The translations under genes and the position numbers were made by a program. A DNA stretch of 64,000 bases, from positions 1 through 64,000 of the forward strand of contig NZ_WOWP01000026.1 of assembly GCF_009741375.1 (NCBI RefSeq). Reading direction: 5' to 3'. The notes beneath the pieces were generated by a model. The model was not told where the DNA came from and made no database searches. It saw only the letters and a list, made by a program, of their open reading frames with translations. The stretch comes from Flavobacterium rakeshii (GTDB taxonomy: Bacteria > Bacteroidota > Bacteroidia > Flavobacteriales > Flavobacteriaceae). This document shows positions 9,311 through 18,042 of this stretch, in pieces (position 1 is the first letter of the stretch; every line of letters starts with the position of its first letter).

Positions 9311-9400
9311 TAAATTTGTAGCACTAATTTAAAAATTAGCATTAGTTAAATTTTACCTCTGCCGAATTTTGGGGGCAATAAACCGGCAGAGGTTTTTTAT
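9311..9400 (+). ncRNA. Candidate small RNA with its own promoter and terminator
   Basis: A perfect -7 box TAAATTTG (9311-9318) is followed about 80 nt later by a strong Rho-independent terminator, with no ORF between. The predicted transcript would start near 9325. A hairpin CTAATTT/AAATTAG lies at 9323-9338. The terminal stem ACCTCTGCCG (9355-9364) pairs with CGGCAGAGGT (9384-9393) and encloses an unusually long 19-nt loop that contains five consecutive G, followed by a T run. It cannot serve the upstream gene, which already has a terminator. It may belong to a known flavobacterial RNA family such as Flavo-1, but I cannot confirm that here. Confidence 0.45.
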
Positions 9401-9402
9401 TT

Positions 9403-11394
9403 TTAATAATTTACTAATTGTAGTAATTCAGACTCAAATCTGTTTTTTGGTAAATATTGATCTTCAAGCGCTTTTGTAAACGGAATTGCTGTTTCAATAC
9501 TACCAACACGTTTAACCGGTGCATCAAGATATTCAAAACAGTTTTCCATTATCATTGCAGATATATCACTGGCAATTCCTCCAAAAATTGTATCCTCCTG
9601 AAGTATAATTGCTTTACCCGTCTTTTTAACCGAATTATAAATAGCTTCGGTATCTAATGGTTGTAATGTTCTTAAATCCAATAAATCGGCTTTTATATCA
9701 GTATTCTTTTCTAAAACTTCCAAAGCCCAGTGCACACCGCTACCAAAAGATATAATCGTAACATCATTCCCTTCTTTAAGTAATGACGCTTTACCAAACG
9801 GTAATGTATAATAATCTTTAGGAACATCCTGATAAATACTTCTATATAAGGCTTTGTGTTCAAAGAACATAACCGGATTAGGGTCGTTTATGGCTGTAGC
9901 CAGTAAGCCTTTAGCATCATAAGGGAATGCCGGATAAACCACTTTTAAGCCTGGTGTTTTGGTAAACCAAGCCTCATTTGTTTGTGAGTGAAACGGTCCC
10001 GCCTGTACACCTGCTCCACAAGGCATTCGTACTACAACATCGGCATTTTCCTGCCATCTGTAATGAACTTTTGCTAAATAGTTTACAATTGGGTTGAATC
10101 CTGTAGAAACAAAATCGGCAAACTGCATTTCAATAACCGACTTGTATCCGTTAATGGAAAGTCCCATACCTGCAGAAACAATAGCCGATTCACATATAGG
10201 TGTATTCCTGATTCTGTCTTTACCAAACTCGTTTACAAAGCCGTCTGTAATTTTAAATGCTCCACCATATTCGGCAATATCCTGTCCCATTATCACAAGG
10301 TTATCATGACGCTCTAAAGACTGTTTTAATCCCTGCGAAATTGCGTCAATCATCCTTACATTATCAACTTCATTATTTGAGTTAACTTCCTGATATATAA
10401 ATTCTTTGTAAACATCATCTAATTCTTCACTTAATGATACTTCTATAGGTTCTTCGTTAGATGCTAACTGATAATTTTCATCAATTTCTTTTTTAAGTTC
10501 GGCCCTTATAGCTTCATCTTCTTCATCAGTAAGTAACCCTTCTTCCTTTAGGTAATTTTTATAATTATCCACCGGATCTTTAACTGCCCACATATCCATC
10601 AGTTCCTGCGGAACATACTTAGTACCACTCGCCTCTTCATGCCCGCGCATCCTGAATGTTTTAAACTCCAGTAAAACCGGACGCGGATTTTCTCTTACAG
10701 AATCTACTATTTCATTTAGTTTGTTATAAACTTCAAGTATATTGTTACCATCTATAATATGAGATTCTATACCATATCCAACACCCTTATCGGCAATATT
10801 CTCACATCTGTACTGCTCATTGGTTGGTGTAGATAGTCCGTAACCGTTATTTTCAACAACAAAAAGTACCGGTAAGTCCCATACAGCAGCGATGTTAAGT
10901 GCCTCATGGAAATCTCCCTCACTAGTAGCTCCTTCCCCTGTAAATACAGCAGTTACTTTGCCGTTATCTTTAAGCTTATTGGCAAGTGCTATACCATCGG
11001 CCACACCTAACTGCGGACCTAAATGGGATATCATTCCAATAATCTTATACTCCTGTGTTCCAAAGTGAAACGATCTGTCACGACCTTTAGTAAAGCCATT
11101 AGCTTTACCCTGCCATTGCGAGAACAATCTGTATAATGGTATATCTCTCCCCGTAAATACACCTAGATTACGATGCATTGGAAGAATGTATTCATCTTTA
11201 TTAAGTACAGAGGTTACCCCAACAGAAATTGCTTCCTGCCCTATACCGGAAAACCATTTTGATACTTTGCCCTGACGGATAAGAATAAGCATCTTCTCCT
11301 CTATCATTCTGGGCTTTAATAGCTTTTTATATAAATCAAGTAATGTTTGATCGGATAAATTTTTTCTGTCGAATTGTAGTGTGCTGGTAATCAT
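9403..11394 (-). CDS. 2-oxoacid dehydrogenase E1, fused alpha and beta subunits
   Basis: Thiamine-diphosphate-dependent E1 of a branched-chain 2-oxoacid or related dehydrogenase complex. Residues 1 to about 320 are the alpha subunit with the ThDP motif GEGATSEGDFHEA...NN. Residues of about 345-663 are the beta subunit (MGQDIAEYGG, PFHSQTNEAW, and the FGGIASDI region near the end). At 663 aa it equals the sum of both subunits. The fusion is typical of Bacteroidetes. No E2 gene is adjacent; the E3 gene lpdA lies at 36.2 kb. The substrate (isovaleryl-type, pyruvate or other) is not decided by sequence alone. Confidence 0.92.
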   Translation of the reverse strand: MITSTLQFDRKNLSDQTLLDLYKKLLKPRMIEEKMLILIRQGKVSKWFSGIGQEAISVGVTSVLNKDEYILPMHRNLGVFTGRDIPLYRLFSQWQGKANGFTKGRDRSFHFGTQEYKIIGMISHLGPQLGVADGIALANKLKDNGKVTAVFTGEGATSEGDFHEALNIAAVWDLPVLFVVENNGYGLSTPTNEQYRCENIADKGVGYGIESHIIDGNNILEVYNKLNEIVDSVRENPRPVLLEFKTFRMRGHEEASGTKYVPQELMDMWAVKDPVDNYKNYLKEEGLLTDEEDEAIRAELKKEIDENYQLASNEEPIEVSLSEELDDVYKEFIYQEVNSNNEVDNVRMIDAISQGLKQSLERHDNLVIMGQDIAEYGGAFKITDGFVNEFGKDRIRNTPICESAIVSAGMGLSINGYKSVIEMQFADFVSTGFNPIVNYLAKVHYRWQENADVVVRMPCGAGVQAGPFHSQTNEAWFTKTPGLKVVYPAFPYDAKGLLATAINDPNPVMFFEHKALYRSIYQDVPKDYYTLPFGKASLLKEGNDVTIISFGSGVHWALEVLEKNTDIKADLLDLRTLQPLDTEAIYNSVKKTGKAIILQEDTIFGGIASDISAMIMENCFEYLDAPVKRVGSIETAIPFTKALEDQYLPKNRFESELLQLVNY

Positions 11395-11486
11395 AAATGG
11401 TTTTGAATTGACTCTTCAAATGTATAAAAAATAACAATACAAGAATTAAATGTTATAATTTTAAAATTTCAATCGTTTTAGTTTAA

Positions 11487-13100
11487 TCAATGTCTGTTTA
11501 AACGTGCTTCTTCTAAATCAAGGTTGTGTTCTAATATACGTAACACTTCATCATCATATTTCTTTTCAAGTTTCAGTTTGTGTAAACCGTCTCTTCTTAA
11601 CGCAACAAGCTCTATCATTATATTACGATATAATTTCCTTACCGATGACAGTGCTTCTCTTTTCTCCTCCTCTTCCATAGTTCTTTCGGTAGCTTCAATG
11701 CTTCGTAAAAGCTGTTCTTTAACCCTTGATATAGTTTCAAATTCTTCCATTTCTTCAGCATATCTGTCATCCAAATAAGCTACCGAATCCTTTGCCAGTC
11801 GTAATCTAATCTCTTCAATCTGATCATCCAGCGGTACAAAATCATCAACTTCTTCTACTTTTAATTTAAGTAGCTTAATGATGAAAGGTAGTGTTAGCCC
11901 CTGAAAAACAAGAGTAATAAGTATTACTACAAAAGTGATAAACAATATCAGGTTTCTGTGAGGGAAAGGTTCGCCATTATCTAAGGTTAATGGTATTGCT
12001 AAGGCTGAAGCTAGGGAAACTACGCCTCTCATCCCTGCCCACCCTACCATGAAAGGTAATTTAAGTCCGGGAGATTTTTCTTTTTGGCGTATTCTTTTGG
12101 ATAATAACCTTGGTATAAATGCCGAACCGTATACCAAAACAATTCGCAATACAATAACCAATAAGGTAATTATAAGTGAATAGTAAATAGCATCTTGCAG
12201 AGTATATTGATTTTTAATACCGTCTACAATTGATGGTAACTGTAATCCTATAAGTATAAATACAAATCCGTTTAACAGGAAACCAACTGTAGCCCAAACC
12301 TCTGTAGCCTGTATTCGTGTATGGTAGTTAAGAAAATCGTGCGACCTGAACGAAAGAAATAATCCGCCACTTACCACAGCAAGTACACCACTCCATTCAA
12401 GCTGTTCGGCAACAATATACATCAAATAAGGAGCTATAAGTGTTATTGGTGTTGTAATGCTTGACGATTTTACCCAGTAACGTAGAATAAGATACAGTAT
12501 GTGCGCAATAACCAGCCCCACAAATACACCCATTACAGCAAGTGAAAAGAAATCTATAGCAGCTTCTTTAAGCACAAACTGTCCTGTTAGTACAGCTGCC
12601 AGTGCAAACCTAAATACCGTAAGTGATGCCGCATCATTAACCAAACTCTCCCCTTCCAGTATAGACAATCCTCTTTTAGGTACACTCATTCCTTTTAAAA
12701 CCGAATTGGCCGCAACAGCATCGGGCGGAGAAATAATTCCGCCAAGTAAAAATCCTAATGCCGGAGTAAAAAACGGAATTATAGCTACAGATACCAATGC
12801 TACTCCAAGCGATGTTGCCAATACAAGTCCAAATCCCATAATCATTATAGAGCGTCGCCATTTCCAAAACTGTTGCCATGAGGTATACCAGGCTGCCTCA
12901 AAAAGTAATGGTGGCAGGAATAACAGAAATACCATTTCGGGTTCTATTTTTATATCGGGCATGGCAGGTATAAAACTAATTGCCAGACCACCAATTACAA
13001 GAAAAATAGGATATGAAATTTTTAATTTCTGGCTTAACAGGTATAAAATTGCCATGGTAAAAAACAGTACCAGGATGAGCAGTAGGTTTTCATGTATCAT
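11487..13100 (-). CDS. Na+/H+ antiporter, CPA1 family
   Basis: Inner-membrane cation/proton exchanger with about 12 transmembrane helices in the first 410 residues and a cytosolic, charged coiled C-terminal tail of about 120 residues. The segment LGGIISPPDAVAAN holds the conserved PDA of the NhaP/NHE ion site, and ESLVNDAASL holds the Asn-Asp pair. I start it at the ATG at 13100 (MIHENLLLILVLFF). A further ATG at 13136 would add 12 polar residues ahead of the first helix and is less likely. It is divergent from the oxygenase gene at 13254. Expected role: pH and Na+ homeostasis. Confidence 0.92.
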   Translation of the reverse strand: MIHENLLLILVLFFTMAILYLLSQKLKISYPIFLVIGGLAISFIPAMPDIKIEPEMVFLLFLPPLLFEAAWYTSWQQFWKWRRSIMIMGFGLVLATSLGVALVSVAIIPFFTPALGFLLGGIISPPDAVAANSVLKGMSVPKRGLSILEGESLVNDAASLTVFRFALAAVLTGQFVLKEAAIDFFSLAVMGVFVGLVIAHILYLILRYWVKSSSITTPITLIAPYLMYIVAEQLEWSGVLAVVSGGLFLSFRSHDFLNYHTRIQATEVWATVGFLLNGFVFILIGLQLPSIVDGIKNQYTLQDAIYYSLIITLLVIVLRIVLVYGSAFIPRLLSKRIRQKEKSPGLKLPFMVGWAGMRGVVSLASALAIPLTLDNGEPFPHRNLILFITFVVILITLVFQGLTLPFIIKLLKLKVEEVDDFVPLDDQIEEIRLRLAKDSVAYLDDRYAEEMEEFETISRVKEQLLRSIEATERTMEEEEKREALSSVRKLYRNIMIELVALRRDGLHKLKLEKKYDDEVLRILEHNLDLEEARLNRH

Positions 13101-13197
13101 GTTATCAAAATTAGTAACTGTTTTATTATTTACCACAAAAAAATCATAGTGTTTATTACTGCTTTTATATTTTTAACTTTTACAGAAATAATTATTT

Positions 13198-13205
13198 TAC
13201 CTTTG
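13198..13205 (+). promoter_or_regulatory. Candidate -7 box for the 2OG-Fe oxygenase gene
   Basis: TACCTTTG matches TAnnTTTG and lies 48 nt before the ATG at 13254. No TTG -33 element is visible at 17-23 nt spacing. Confidence 0.45.
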
Positions 13206-13253
13206 TTATATGCTTAGAAAAGCGACAATATAAAACATCAATTAACTGAGTTT

Positions 13254-14201
13254 ATGCAAAACATCCCCAGTGTAGATTTGCGTGATTTCCTTTCGGACAA
13301 CCCGGAACGCAAGCAAAAATTTGTAAATGAAATCGGTAAGGCATACGAAGACATAGGCTTTGTAGCACTTAAAGGTCATTTTCTTGACCAGGAACTTGTA
13401 GACAGGCTTTATGCTTCTGTAAAGGATTTTTTCAATCTTCCGTTAGAAACTAAAGAACAGTATGAAATTCCGGGAATTGGCGGACAGCGTGGTTATGTAT
13501 CCTTTGGAAAGGAACACGCCAAAGGTCGTAAAGAAGGTGATTTAAAAGAGTTTTGGCATTTTGGACAGTATTTGGATCCAAGTTCAAAGTACAATGAAAT
13601 ATACCCTCCAAATGTTGATGTTAAAGAACTGGCAGACTTTAATACTGCCGGAAAAGAAACATATAAAATGCTTGAAAAAACAGGAATTTATGTTTTAAGG
13701 GCATTATCCATTTATCTGGGTATTGATGAGTTTTACTTTGACAAGTACGTATCTGAAGGAAATAGTATATTAAGACCGATACACTACCCTCCTATAACCG
13801 ATGAACCTAAGAATGCGGTAAGGGCTGCTGCTCATGGAGACATCAACCTTATAACACTACTTATGGGGGCTCAGGGACGTGGTTTACAGGTACAAAACCA
13901 TGATGGTGAATGGATTGATGCCATAGCCCAACCGGATGAGCTTGTAATTAATGTAGGCGACATGCTTTCAAGGCACACTAACAATAAACTAAAATCGACT
14001 ATACACCAAGTAGTTAACCCTCCAAGGGAGTTATGGGGTACTTCACGTTATTCCATTCCGTTTTTTATGCACCCTGTGGCTGACATGAAGCTTAACTGTC
14101 TTGAAAACTGTATCGATGAAAATAATCCTAAGCAGTTTGATGATATTACAGCCGGTGAATTTTTACATGAACGACTTGTAGAACTGGGGCTTATAAAATA
14201 A
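13254..14201 (+). CDS. 2-oxoglutarate/Fe(II) oxygenase, isopenicillin N synthase-like
   Basis: A 315-aa cytosolic oxygenase. An N-terminal DIOX_N region (about 5-115) precedes the double-stranded beta-helix core. The iron triad is His and Asp in AAHGDIN (near 198-200) plus a distal His in STIHQV (near 256). The oxoglutarate-binding RxS is RYSIPFF. These are the residues of the IPNS/flavanone hydroxylase family, which hydroxylates or desaturates small molecules; the substrate here is unknown, and penicillin synthesis is not implied. The next gene begins 8 nt after its stop. Confidence 0.9.
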   Translation: MQNIPSVDLRDFLSDNPERKQKFVNEIGKAYEDIGFVALKGHFLDQELVDRLYASVKDFFNLPLETKEQYEIPGIGGQRGYVSFGKEHAKGRKEGDLKEFWHFGQYLDPSSKYNEIYPPNVDVKELADFNTAGKETYKMLEKTGIYVLRALSIYLGIDEFYFDKYVSEGNSILRPIHYPPITDEPKNAVRAAAHGDINLITLLMGAQGRGLQVQNHDGEWIDAIAQPDELVINVGDMLSRHTNNKLKSTIHQVVNPPRELWGTSRYSIPFFMHPVADMKLNCLENCIDENNPKQFDDITAGEFLHERLVELGLIK

Positions 14202-14209
14202 AAGAGATT

Positions 14210-14557
14210 ATGGGAAAGAAATTAAATAGTTTAGAAGATCTTGGCGGATTTGTTTTTTCGACCAATAAGGATTTCGAATTTGAAAACGAAGAAACAACAG
14301 AAACTCCCGAAAATGGTGAGCAAAGACTTGAAGCCCATCTTGATAAAAAGAACCGTGGCGGTAAAATTGCCACTGTTATAAAGGGCTTTGAAGGTAATGA
14401 TGATGACCTTAAAACCTTGGCGAAAAAACTAAAAACGCTTTGTGGCGTGGGTGGTACAGCTAAAGACGGAGAAATTATTATACAGGGAAACTTTAGGGAT
14501 AAAATAATGGAGTACCTAAATAAAGAAGGTTATAAAGTAAAAAGGGTGGGCGGATAA
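14210..14557 (+). CDS. SUI1/eIF1-like translation factor (YciH type)
   Basis: This 115-aa protein has an acidic, Glu-rich N-terminal half and a C-terminal SUI1 domain. The core GGKIATVIKGFEG, then LAKKLKTLCGVGGTAKDGEI and QGNFRDKI, is the signature of YciH/eIF1 proteins, including the basic loop before it (DKKNRGGK). Bacterial members bind the small ribosomal subunit and can influence start-codon fidelity; the essential role is unproven. It follows the oxygenase by 8 nt and is probably co-transcribed. It converges on the AraC gene at 14571. Confidence 0.92.
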   Translation: MGKKLNSLEDLGGFVFSTNKDFEFENEETTETPENGEQRLEAHLDKKNRGGKIATVIKGFEGNDDDLKTLAKKLKTLCGVGGTAKDGEIIIQGNFRDKIMEYLNKEGYKVKRVGG

Positions 14558-14570
14558 TACCTCTTCCCTA

Positions 14571-15371
14571 TTACTCTAATATATTACGCCCGTTAGCATA
14601 TTCTGACGGGCGTTGTCTTAATATCCTGTAAAAGGTATTACTAAATGTAGGTAAACTGTTATACCCCACGGCAAGCGCCACATCACTTACCTGCATTTCC
14701 TTATTCTGTAATAGTTCTACCGCTTTTAGCATACGGGATATGGTAAAAAACTGAATGAATGACATCCCCATATCCTTTACAAAAATGCGATGTAGTGTTC
14801 TTGTGCTTAACCCGAATTGATTTGCCAGTCCTGAAAAAGTAATATTATCACTTAAATGATTAGCTATATAATCGGTAACCTTAATAAGACGACTGTCTTT
14901 TGCAATTGGTAATGATAATGACAGGTTAGTCCCCGATACTTCCGGTAATAAAACCTTTAATGCTTTTGCTATAACATAGTTTCGGTTATCAGGCTGTAGA
15001 TTCCCTTTCCATCTGTTAGTAAACAGTAAAAGACTCAATAATAAGTCGTTTACCGGATATATCCCTTCTTCATCATAAAAATCCAAATCATTTTTCTCTA
15101 CAGGGAAATAAAGGTTACGCATCATTACATCTTCAGAGTTAGGATGTATGCTGTGCTCTACTCCCGGCGGTATCCACATATAATGCCTTGCAGGTAAAAA
15201 GTAAGTGTTTTTTTTGGTTTTCACATACGCTATACCCCCTTCAACATATAAAAACTGAGCCTTGAAATGCGTATGTGGCGGAATAAGTAACTCCCCCATT
15301 AAATCATGATGACAATATATACTTGTATTGTCCCTATCTACTTCAGTTATATAATACTTATCTGTAGTCAT
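14571..15371 (-). CDS. AraC-family transcriptional regulator
   Basis: A 266-aa regulator with an N-terminal cupin-type sensor (about residues 10-120, HTHFKAQFLYVEGG and IPPGVEHSIHPNS) and a C-terminal AraC double helix-turn-helix (about 165-262, with LSTRTLHRIF and VALAVGYNSLPTFSNTFYR). It is divergent from the CoA transferase gene at 15528, and the 156-nt gap carries two inverted repeats, so it is a good candidate to control that gene and itself. The inducer is unknown; a carboxylate is plausible from context only. Confidence 0.92.
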   Translation of the reverse strand: MTTDKYYITEVDRDNTSIYCHHDLMGELLIPPHTHFKAQFLYVEGGIAYVKTKKNTYFLPARHYMWIPPGVEHSIHPNSEDVMMRNLYFPVEKNDLDFYDEEGIYPVNDLLLSLLLFTNRWKGNLQPDNRNYVIAKALKVLLPEVSGTNLSLSLPIAKDSRLIKVTDYIANHLSDNITFSGLANQFGLSTRTLHRIFVKDMGMSFIQFFTISRMLKAVELLQNKEMQVSDVALAVGYNSLPTFSNTFYRILRQRPSEYANGRNILE

Positions 15372-15397
15372 AAAAAGATACTGTCTTAAATGAATAA

Positions 15398-15419
15398 ATA
15401 TTTGTCTTTTACAAATATA
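15398..15419 (-). promoter_or_regulatory. Inverted repeat over the AraC gene's own -7 box
   Basis: ATATTTGT (15398-15405) and ACAAATAT (15411-15418) form a perfect 8-bp repeat with a 5-nt spacer. Read on the minus strand, 15412-15419 is TATATTTG, an exact -7 box for the AraC gene whose ATG is at 15371. A protein bound here would cover the promoter, which suits autoregulation. Confidence 0.5.
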
Positions 15420-15433
15420 CGGTCAATAAAACG

Positions 15434-15466
15434 TTTTCGTAAAATTGCCATATACAATTACGAAAA
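15434..15466. promoter_or_regulatory. Second inverted repeat between AraC and CoA-transferase genes
   Basis: TTTTCGTA (15434-15441) and TACGAAAA (15459-15466) are perfect 8-bp arms 17 nt apart. Inner arms AATTG (15443-15447) and CAATT (15455-15459) extend the symmetry with a small offset. It is located 61 nt ahead of the CoA-transferase ATG and is a candidate operator for the divergent pair. Confidence 0.45.
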
Positions 15467-15527
15467 TAGAATTATAGCACTATAATTATTTAATTATAAT
15501 CAATTTTTCGTCTAAATAAATTCGTTT

Positions 15528-17042
15528 ATGCAAATTGACAGAATAAAATATCAGGGCTACAAAGATAAGATTATAACCGCCGAACAGGCTGCCGCATTAT
15601 TTAAAGATAAGATGACTGTAGGTTCCAGCGGATTTACAAAAGCAGGCGACAGTAAAGCCGTTTTACCTGCCTTTGCCACCAGAGCTGCAAATGAAGACAT
15701 AGCGATTACACTGATTACAGGTGCATCATTAGGACATACTACAGATAGTGATTTAGCTCGTGCCGATGCTTTATATAAAAGAATGCCTTTTCAGGTAGAT
15801 TCGGTATTAAGAGAAAAAATAAACAACGGTTCGGTATTTTTTATTGACCAACATTTAAGTGAAACTGCCGAATTATTAAATAATAAACACCTCCCTCCTC
15901 TTGATATTGCTATTATTGAAGCTTCTCAAATTGACAGTCAAGGTAATATAATCCCTACTACATCAATAGGTAACTCAGCTACATTTGCAAAACTGGCAAA
16001 TAAAGTTATAATTGAAATAAATACCTCTATACCTATTAATTTCAAAGGAATACATGATATAGTTATCCCCGGTGAATATCCTGTTAGGGATATATTGCCT
16101 ATTACCAGCGTTAATACAAGAATAGGAAAAGAGTACATACATGTAGATCCGGAAAAAGTTGCCGGAATTGTATTTACAGAACTCCCTGATAGTCCGGCAC
16201 AGGAAACATCTTCAGACGATAAAACTGAGGCCATAGCCAACCATCTGATAACATTTTTTGAAAACGAAGTCAAATCAGGCAGGTTAACTGAATCGCTATT
16301 ACCATTACAGGCAGGTATTGGTAAAATAGCAAATGCGGTGCTTTCCGGCTTTTCAAAAGGAAACTTTAAGCATTTAACAATGTACTCTGAAGTGTTACAG
16401 GATAGTACTTTTGAACTTATCGATTCGGGTATTATGGATTTTGCTTCGGCTTCTTCCATAACTGTTTCAAAATCATGTTACGATCACCTTATGGCTAATT
16501 TTGATGATTACAAAGATAAGATTATTCTTAGACCACAAAACATAAGTAATGCCCCTGAAGTTATCCGCCGACTAGGAGTTATAGCTATCAATACTGCTAT
16601 TGAATTTGATATTTACGGTAACGTAAATTCTACCCATATTACAGGTTCAAAAATGATGAATGGTATTGGCGGTTCCGGTGACTTTGCCCGAAATGCATAC
16701 CTGAGCATTTTTGTATGTCCTTCAGTATCAAAACAAGATAACGCAATCTCTCATGTTTTGCCTATGGTTTCTCACGTAGACCATACAGAGCATGATGTTG
16801 ATATATTAGTGACCGAAAACGGACTGGCAGATTTGCGCGGACTTGCTCCTCGTGAACGAGCCTTACAAATAATTAATAATTGTGTTCACCCGGATTACCG
16901 TGAAGTAATACAAAGCTACTATGAAAGAGCCTGTGAACGTGGCGGACATACACCTCATTTACTGGAAGAAGCATTTTCATGGCATTTAAACTATGTAAAT
17001 AATGGCACCATGAAAGCGCTTTGTACAGCCGAGAATTCATAA
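15528..17042 (+). CDS. Acetyl-CoA hydrolase/transferase family CoA transferase
   Basis: A 504-aa cytosolic enzyme of the Cat1/AarC class, which moves CoA between carboxylates, typically succinyl-CoA and acetate. The N-terminal half has the family's KMTVGSSGFTKAGDSKAV start. SEVLQD (near residue 285) is the likely catalytic glutamate region. GIGGSGDFARN and TEHDVDILVTENGLADLRG mark the C-terminal half. The length is normal. It is divergent from an AraC regulator that probably controls it. Its role in acetate or succinate metabolism would complement acs at the left end. The exact substrate pair is not fixed by sequence. Confidence 0.92.
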   Translation: MQIDRIKYQGYKDKIITAEQAAALFKDKMTVGSSGFTKAGDSKAVLPAFATRAANEDIAITLITGASLGHTTDSDLARADALYKRMPFQVDSVLREKINNGSVFFIDQHLSETAELLNNKHLPPLDIAIIEASQIDSQGNIIPTTSIGNSATFAKLANKVIIEINTSIPINFKGIHDIVIPGEYPVRDILPITSVNTRIGKEYIHVDPEKVAGIVFTELPDSPAQETSSDDKTEAIANHLITFFENEVKSGRLTESLLPLQAGIGKIANAVLSGFSKGNFKHLTMYSEVLQDSTFELIDSGIMDFASASSITVSKSCYDHLMANFDDYKDKIILRPQNISNAPEVIRRLGVIAINTAIEFDIYGNVNSTHITGSKMMNGIGGSGDFARNAYLSIFVCPSVSKQDNAISHVLPMVSHVDHTEHDVDILVTENGLADLRGLAPRERALQIINNCVHPDYREVIQSYYERACERGGHTPHLLEEAFSWHLNYVNNGTMKALCTAENS

Positions 17043-17170
17043 TTTCCAAATGTTGCAATTTGTTTCAGTATCCCTAAAAGGCTTTATGCATTTTAGAGAT
17101 TTTTTATGCCTGTAAAAGTTTTGAGGCATATTATTCTATTATTACCTTTATCTTTTTAATAAAAGTAATA

Positions 17171-18016
17171 ATGACCACATTAAAAATAGCAGGTGTACCG
17201 GAACACTTTAATCTACCCTGGCATTTATGTATCCAGAATAACGAATTCGCTAATCACAGTATTGATTTACAATGGACTGACGTACCCGAAGGTACCGGAA
17301 AGCTATGCCAGATGCTTCGCAATGGTGAAACTGATATTGCCGTTATTTTAACGGAAGGTATTATTAAGGATATTGCTGCCGGGAACGACTCTAAAATTGT
17401 TCAGGTATATGTAGATTCTCCGCTTATATGGGGAATACACGTAGCTGTAGATTCTGCTTATCAAAACATTAACGATATTAAACAGGGTAAGGTAGCCATA
17501 AGCCGTTATGGATCGGGTTCTCATTTAATGGCTTTTGTAAATGCCGAAAATCAGGGATGGGACACCTCAAAACTTGATTTTGAAATCGTAAATACCATAG
17601 ATGGCGCTGTAGATGCATTGACCCATGGAAAAGCCGATTACTTTATGTGGGAACGATTTATGACAAAACCTTTGGTAGATAACGGTATATTTAGGCGTGT
17701 GGGCGACTGCCCTACTCCATGGCCTTGTTTTGTAATAGCCATAAGAAATGAGGTGTTACAAAATACCCCTAATGCTATAGGTACGATTCTTGAGGTAATC
17801 AATAATAAAACTGCTAGCTTTAAGGAAATTGAAAACATCGATACTGTTTTAGCCGATAAATACAACCAGAAAGTTGAAGACATAAGAGAGTGGTTAAAAC
17901 TAACCGAATGGTCACAAACGAAACTGGATAAAACTACGTTTGATAAAGTACAGGATCAGTTAGTACGCCTGAATATTATTGAGAACAAAACATCGTTTGA
18001 AGCAGTAACCGGATAA
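17171..18016 (+). CDS. Periplasmic-binding-protein-like fold, no signal peptide
   Basis: This 281-aa protein has the layout of a type 2 solute-binding protein (two lobes, with GETDIAVILTEG, GKVAISRYGSGSHLMAF and DALTHGKADYFMWER). It resembles NMT1/THI5-type binding domains. It starts directly with the fold and has no signal peptide or lipobox, and no ABC permease or ATPase gene is nearby, so it is probably a cytosolic ligand-binding protein or an enzyme derived from one. The transglutaminase gene follows at 26 nt. Ligand unknown. Confidence 0.75.
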   Translation: MTTLKIAGVPEHFNLPWHLCIQNNEFANHSIDLQWTDVPEGTGKLCQMLRNGETDIAVILTEGIIKDIAAGNDSKIVQVYVDSPLIWGIHVAVDSAYQNINDIKQGKVAISRYGSGSHLMAFVNAENQGWDTSKLDFEIVNTIDGAVDALTHGKADYFMWERFMTKPLVDNGIFRRVGDCPTPWPCFVIAIRNEVLQNTPNAIGTILEVINNKTASFKEIENIDTVLADKYNQKVEDIREWLKLTEWSQTKLDKTTFDKVQDQLVRLNIIENKTSFEAVTG

Positions 18017-18042
18017 AAACCCGGCGTTTTGTTGAAAAAGAA

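Noticed and set aside
12499..13149. 216-aa plus-strand frame opposite the Na+/H+ antiporter
   Set aside because: Its composition is the mirror of a hydrophobic gene on the other strand; no family motif.
13254..14201. Beta-lactam biosynthesis enzyme
   Set aside because: Only general 2OG-Fe family residues are shared with isopenicillin N synthase; no ACV synthetase or other pathway gene nearby.
15483..15500. ATAATTA/TAATTAT palindrome
   Set aside because: Pure A/T symmetry is expected by chance in this composition.
15938..16459. 173-aa frame opposite the CoA-transferase gene
   Set aside because: Antisense shadow of a well-supported enzyme; no motif or promoter.
17107..17130. Hairpin ATGCCT/AGGCAT after the CoA-transferase gene
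   Set aside because: Short, with a long loop and no following T tract; too weak to call a terminator.
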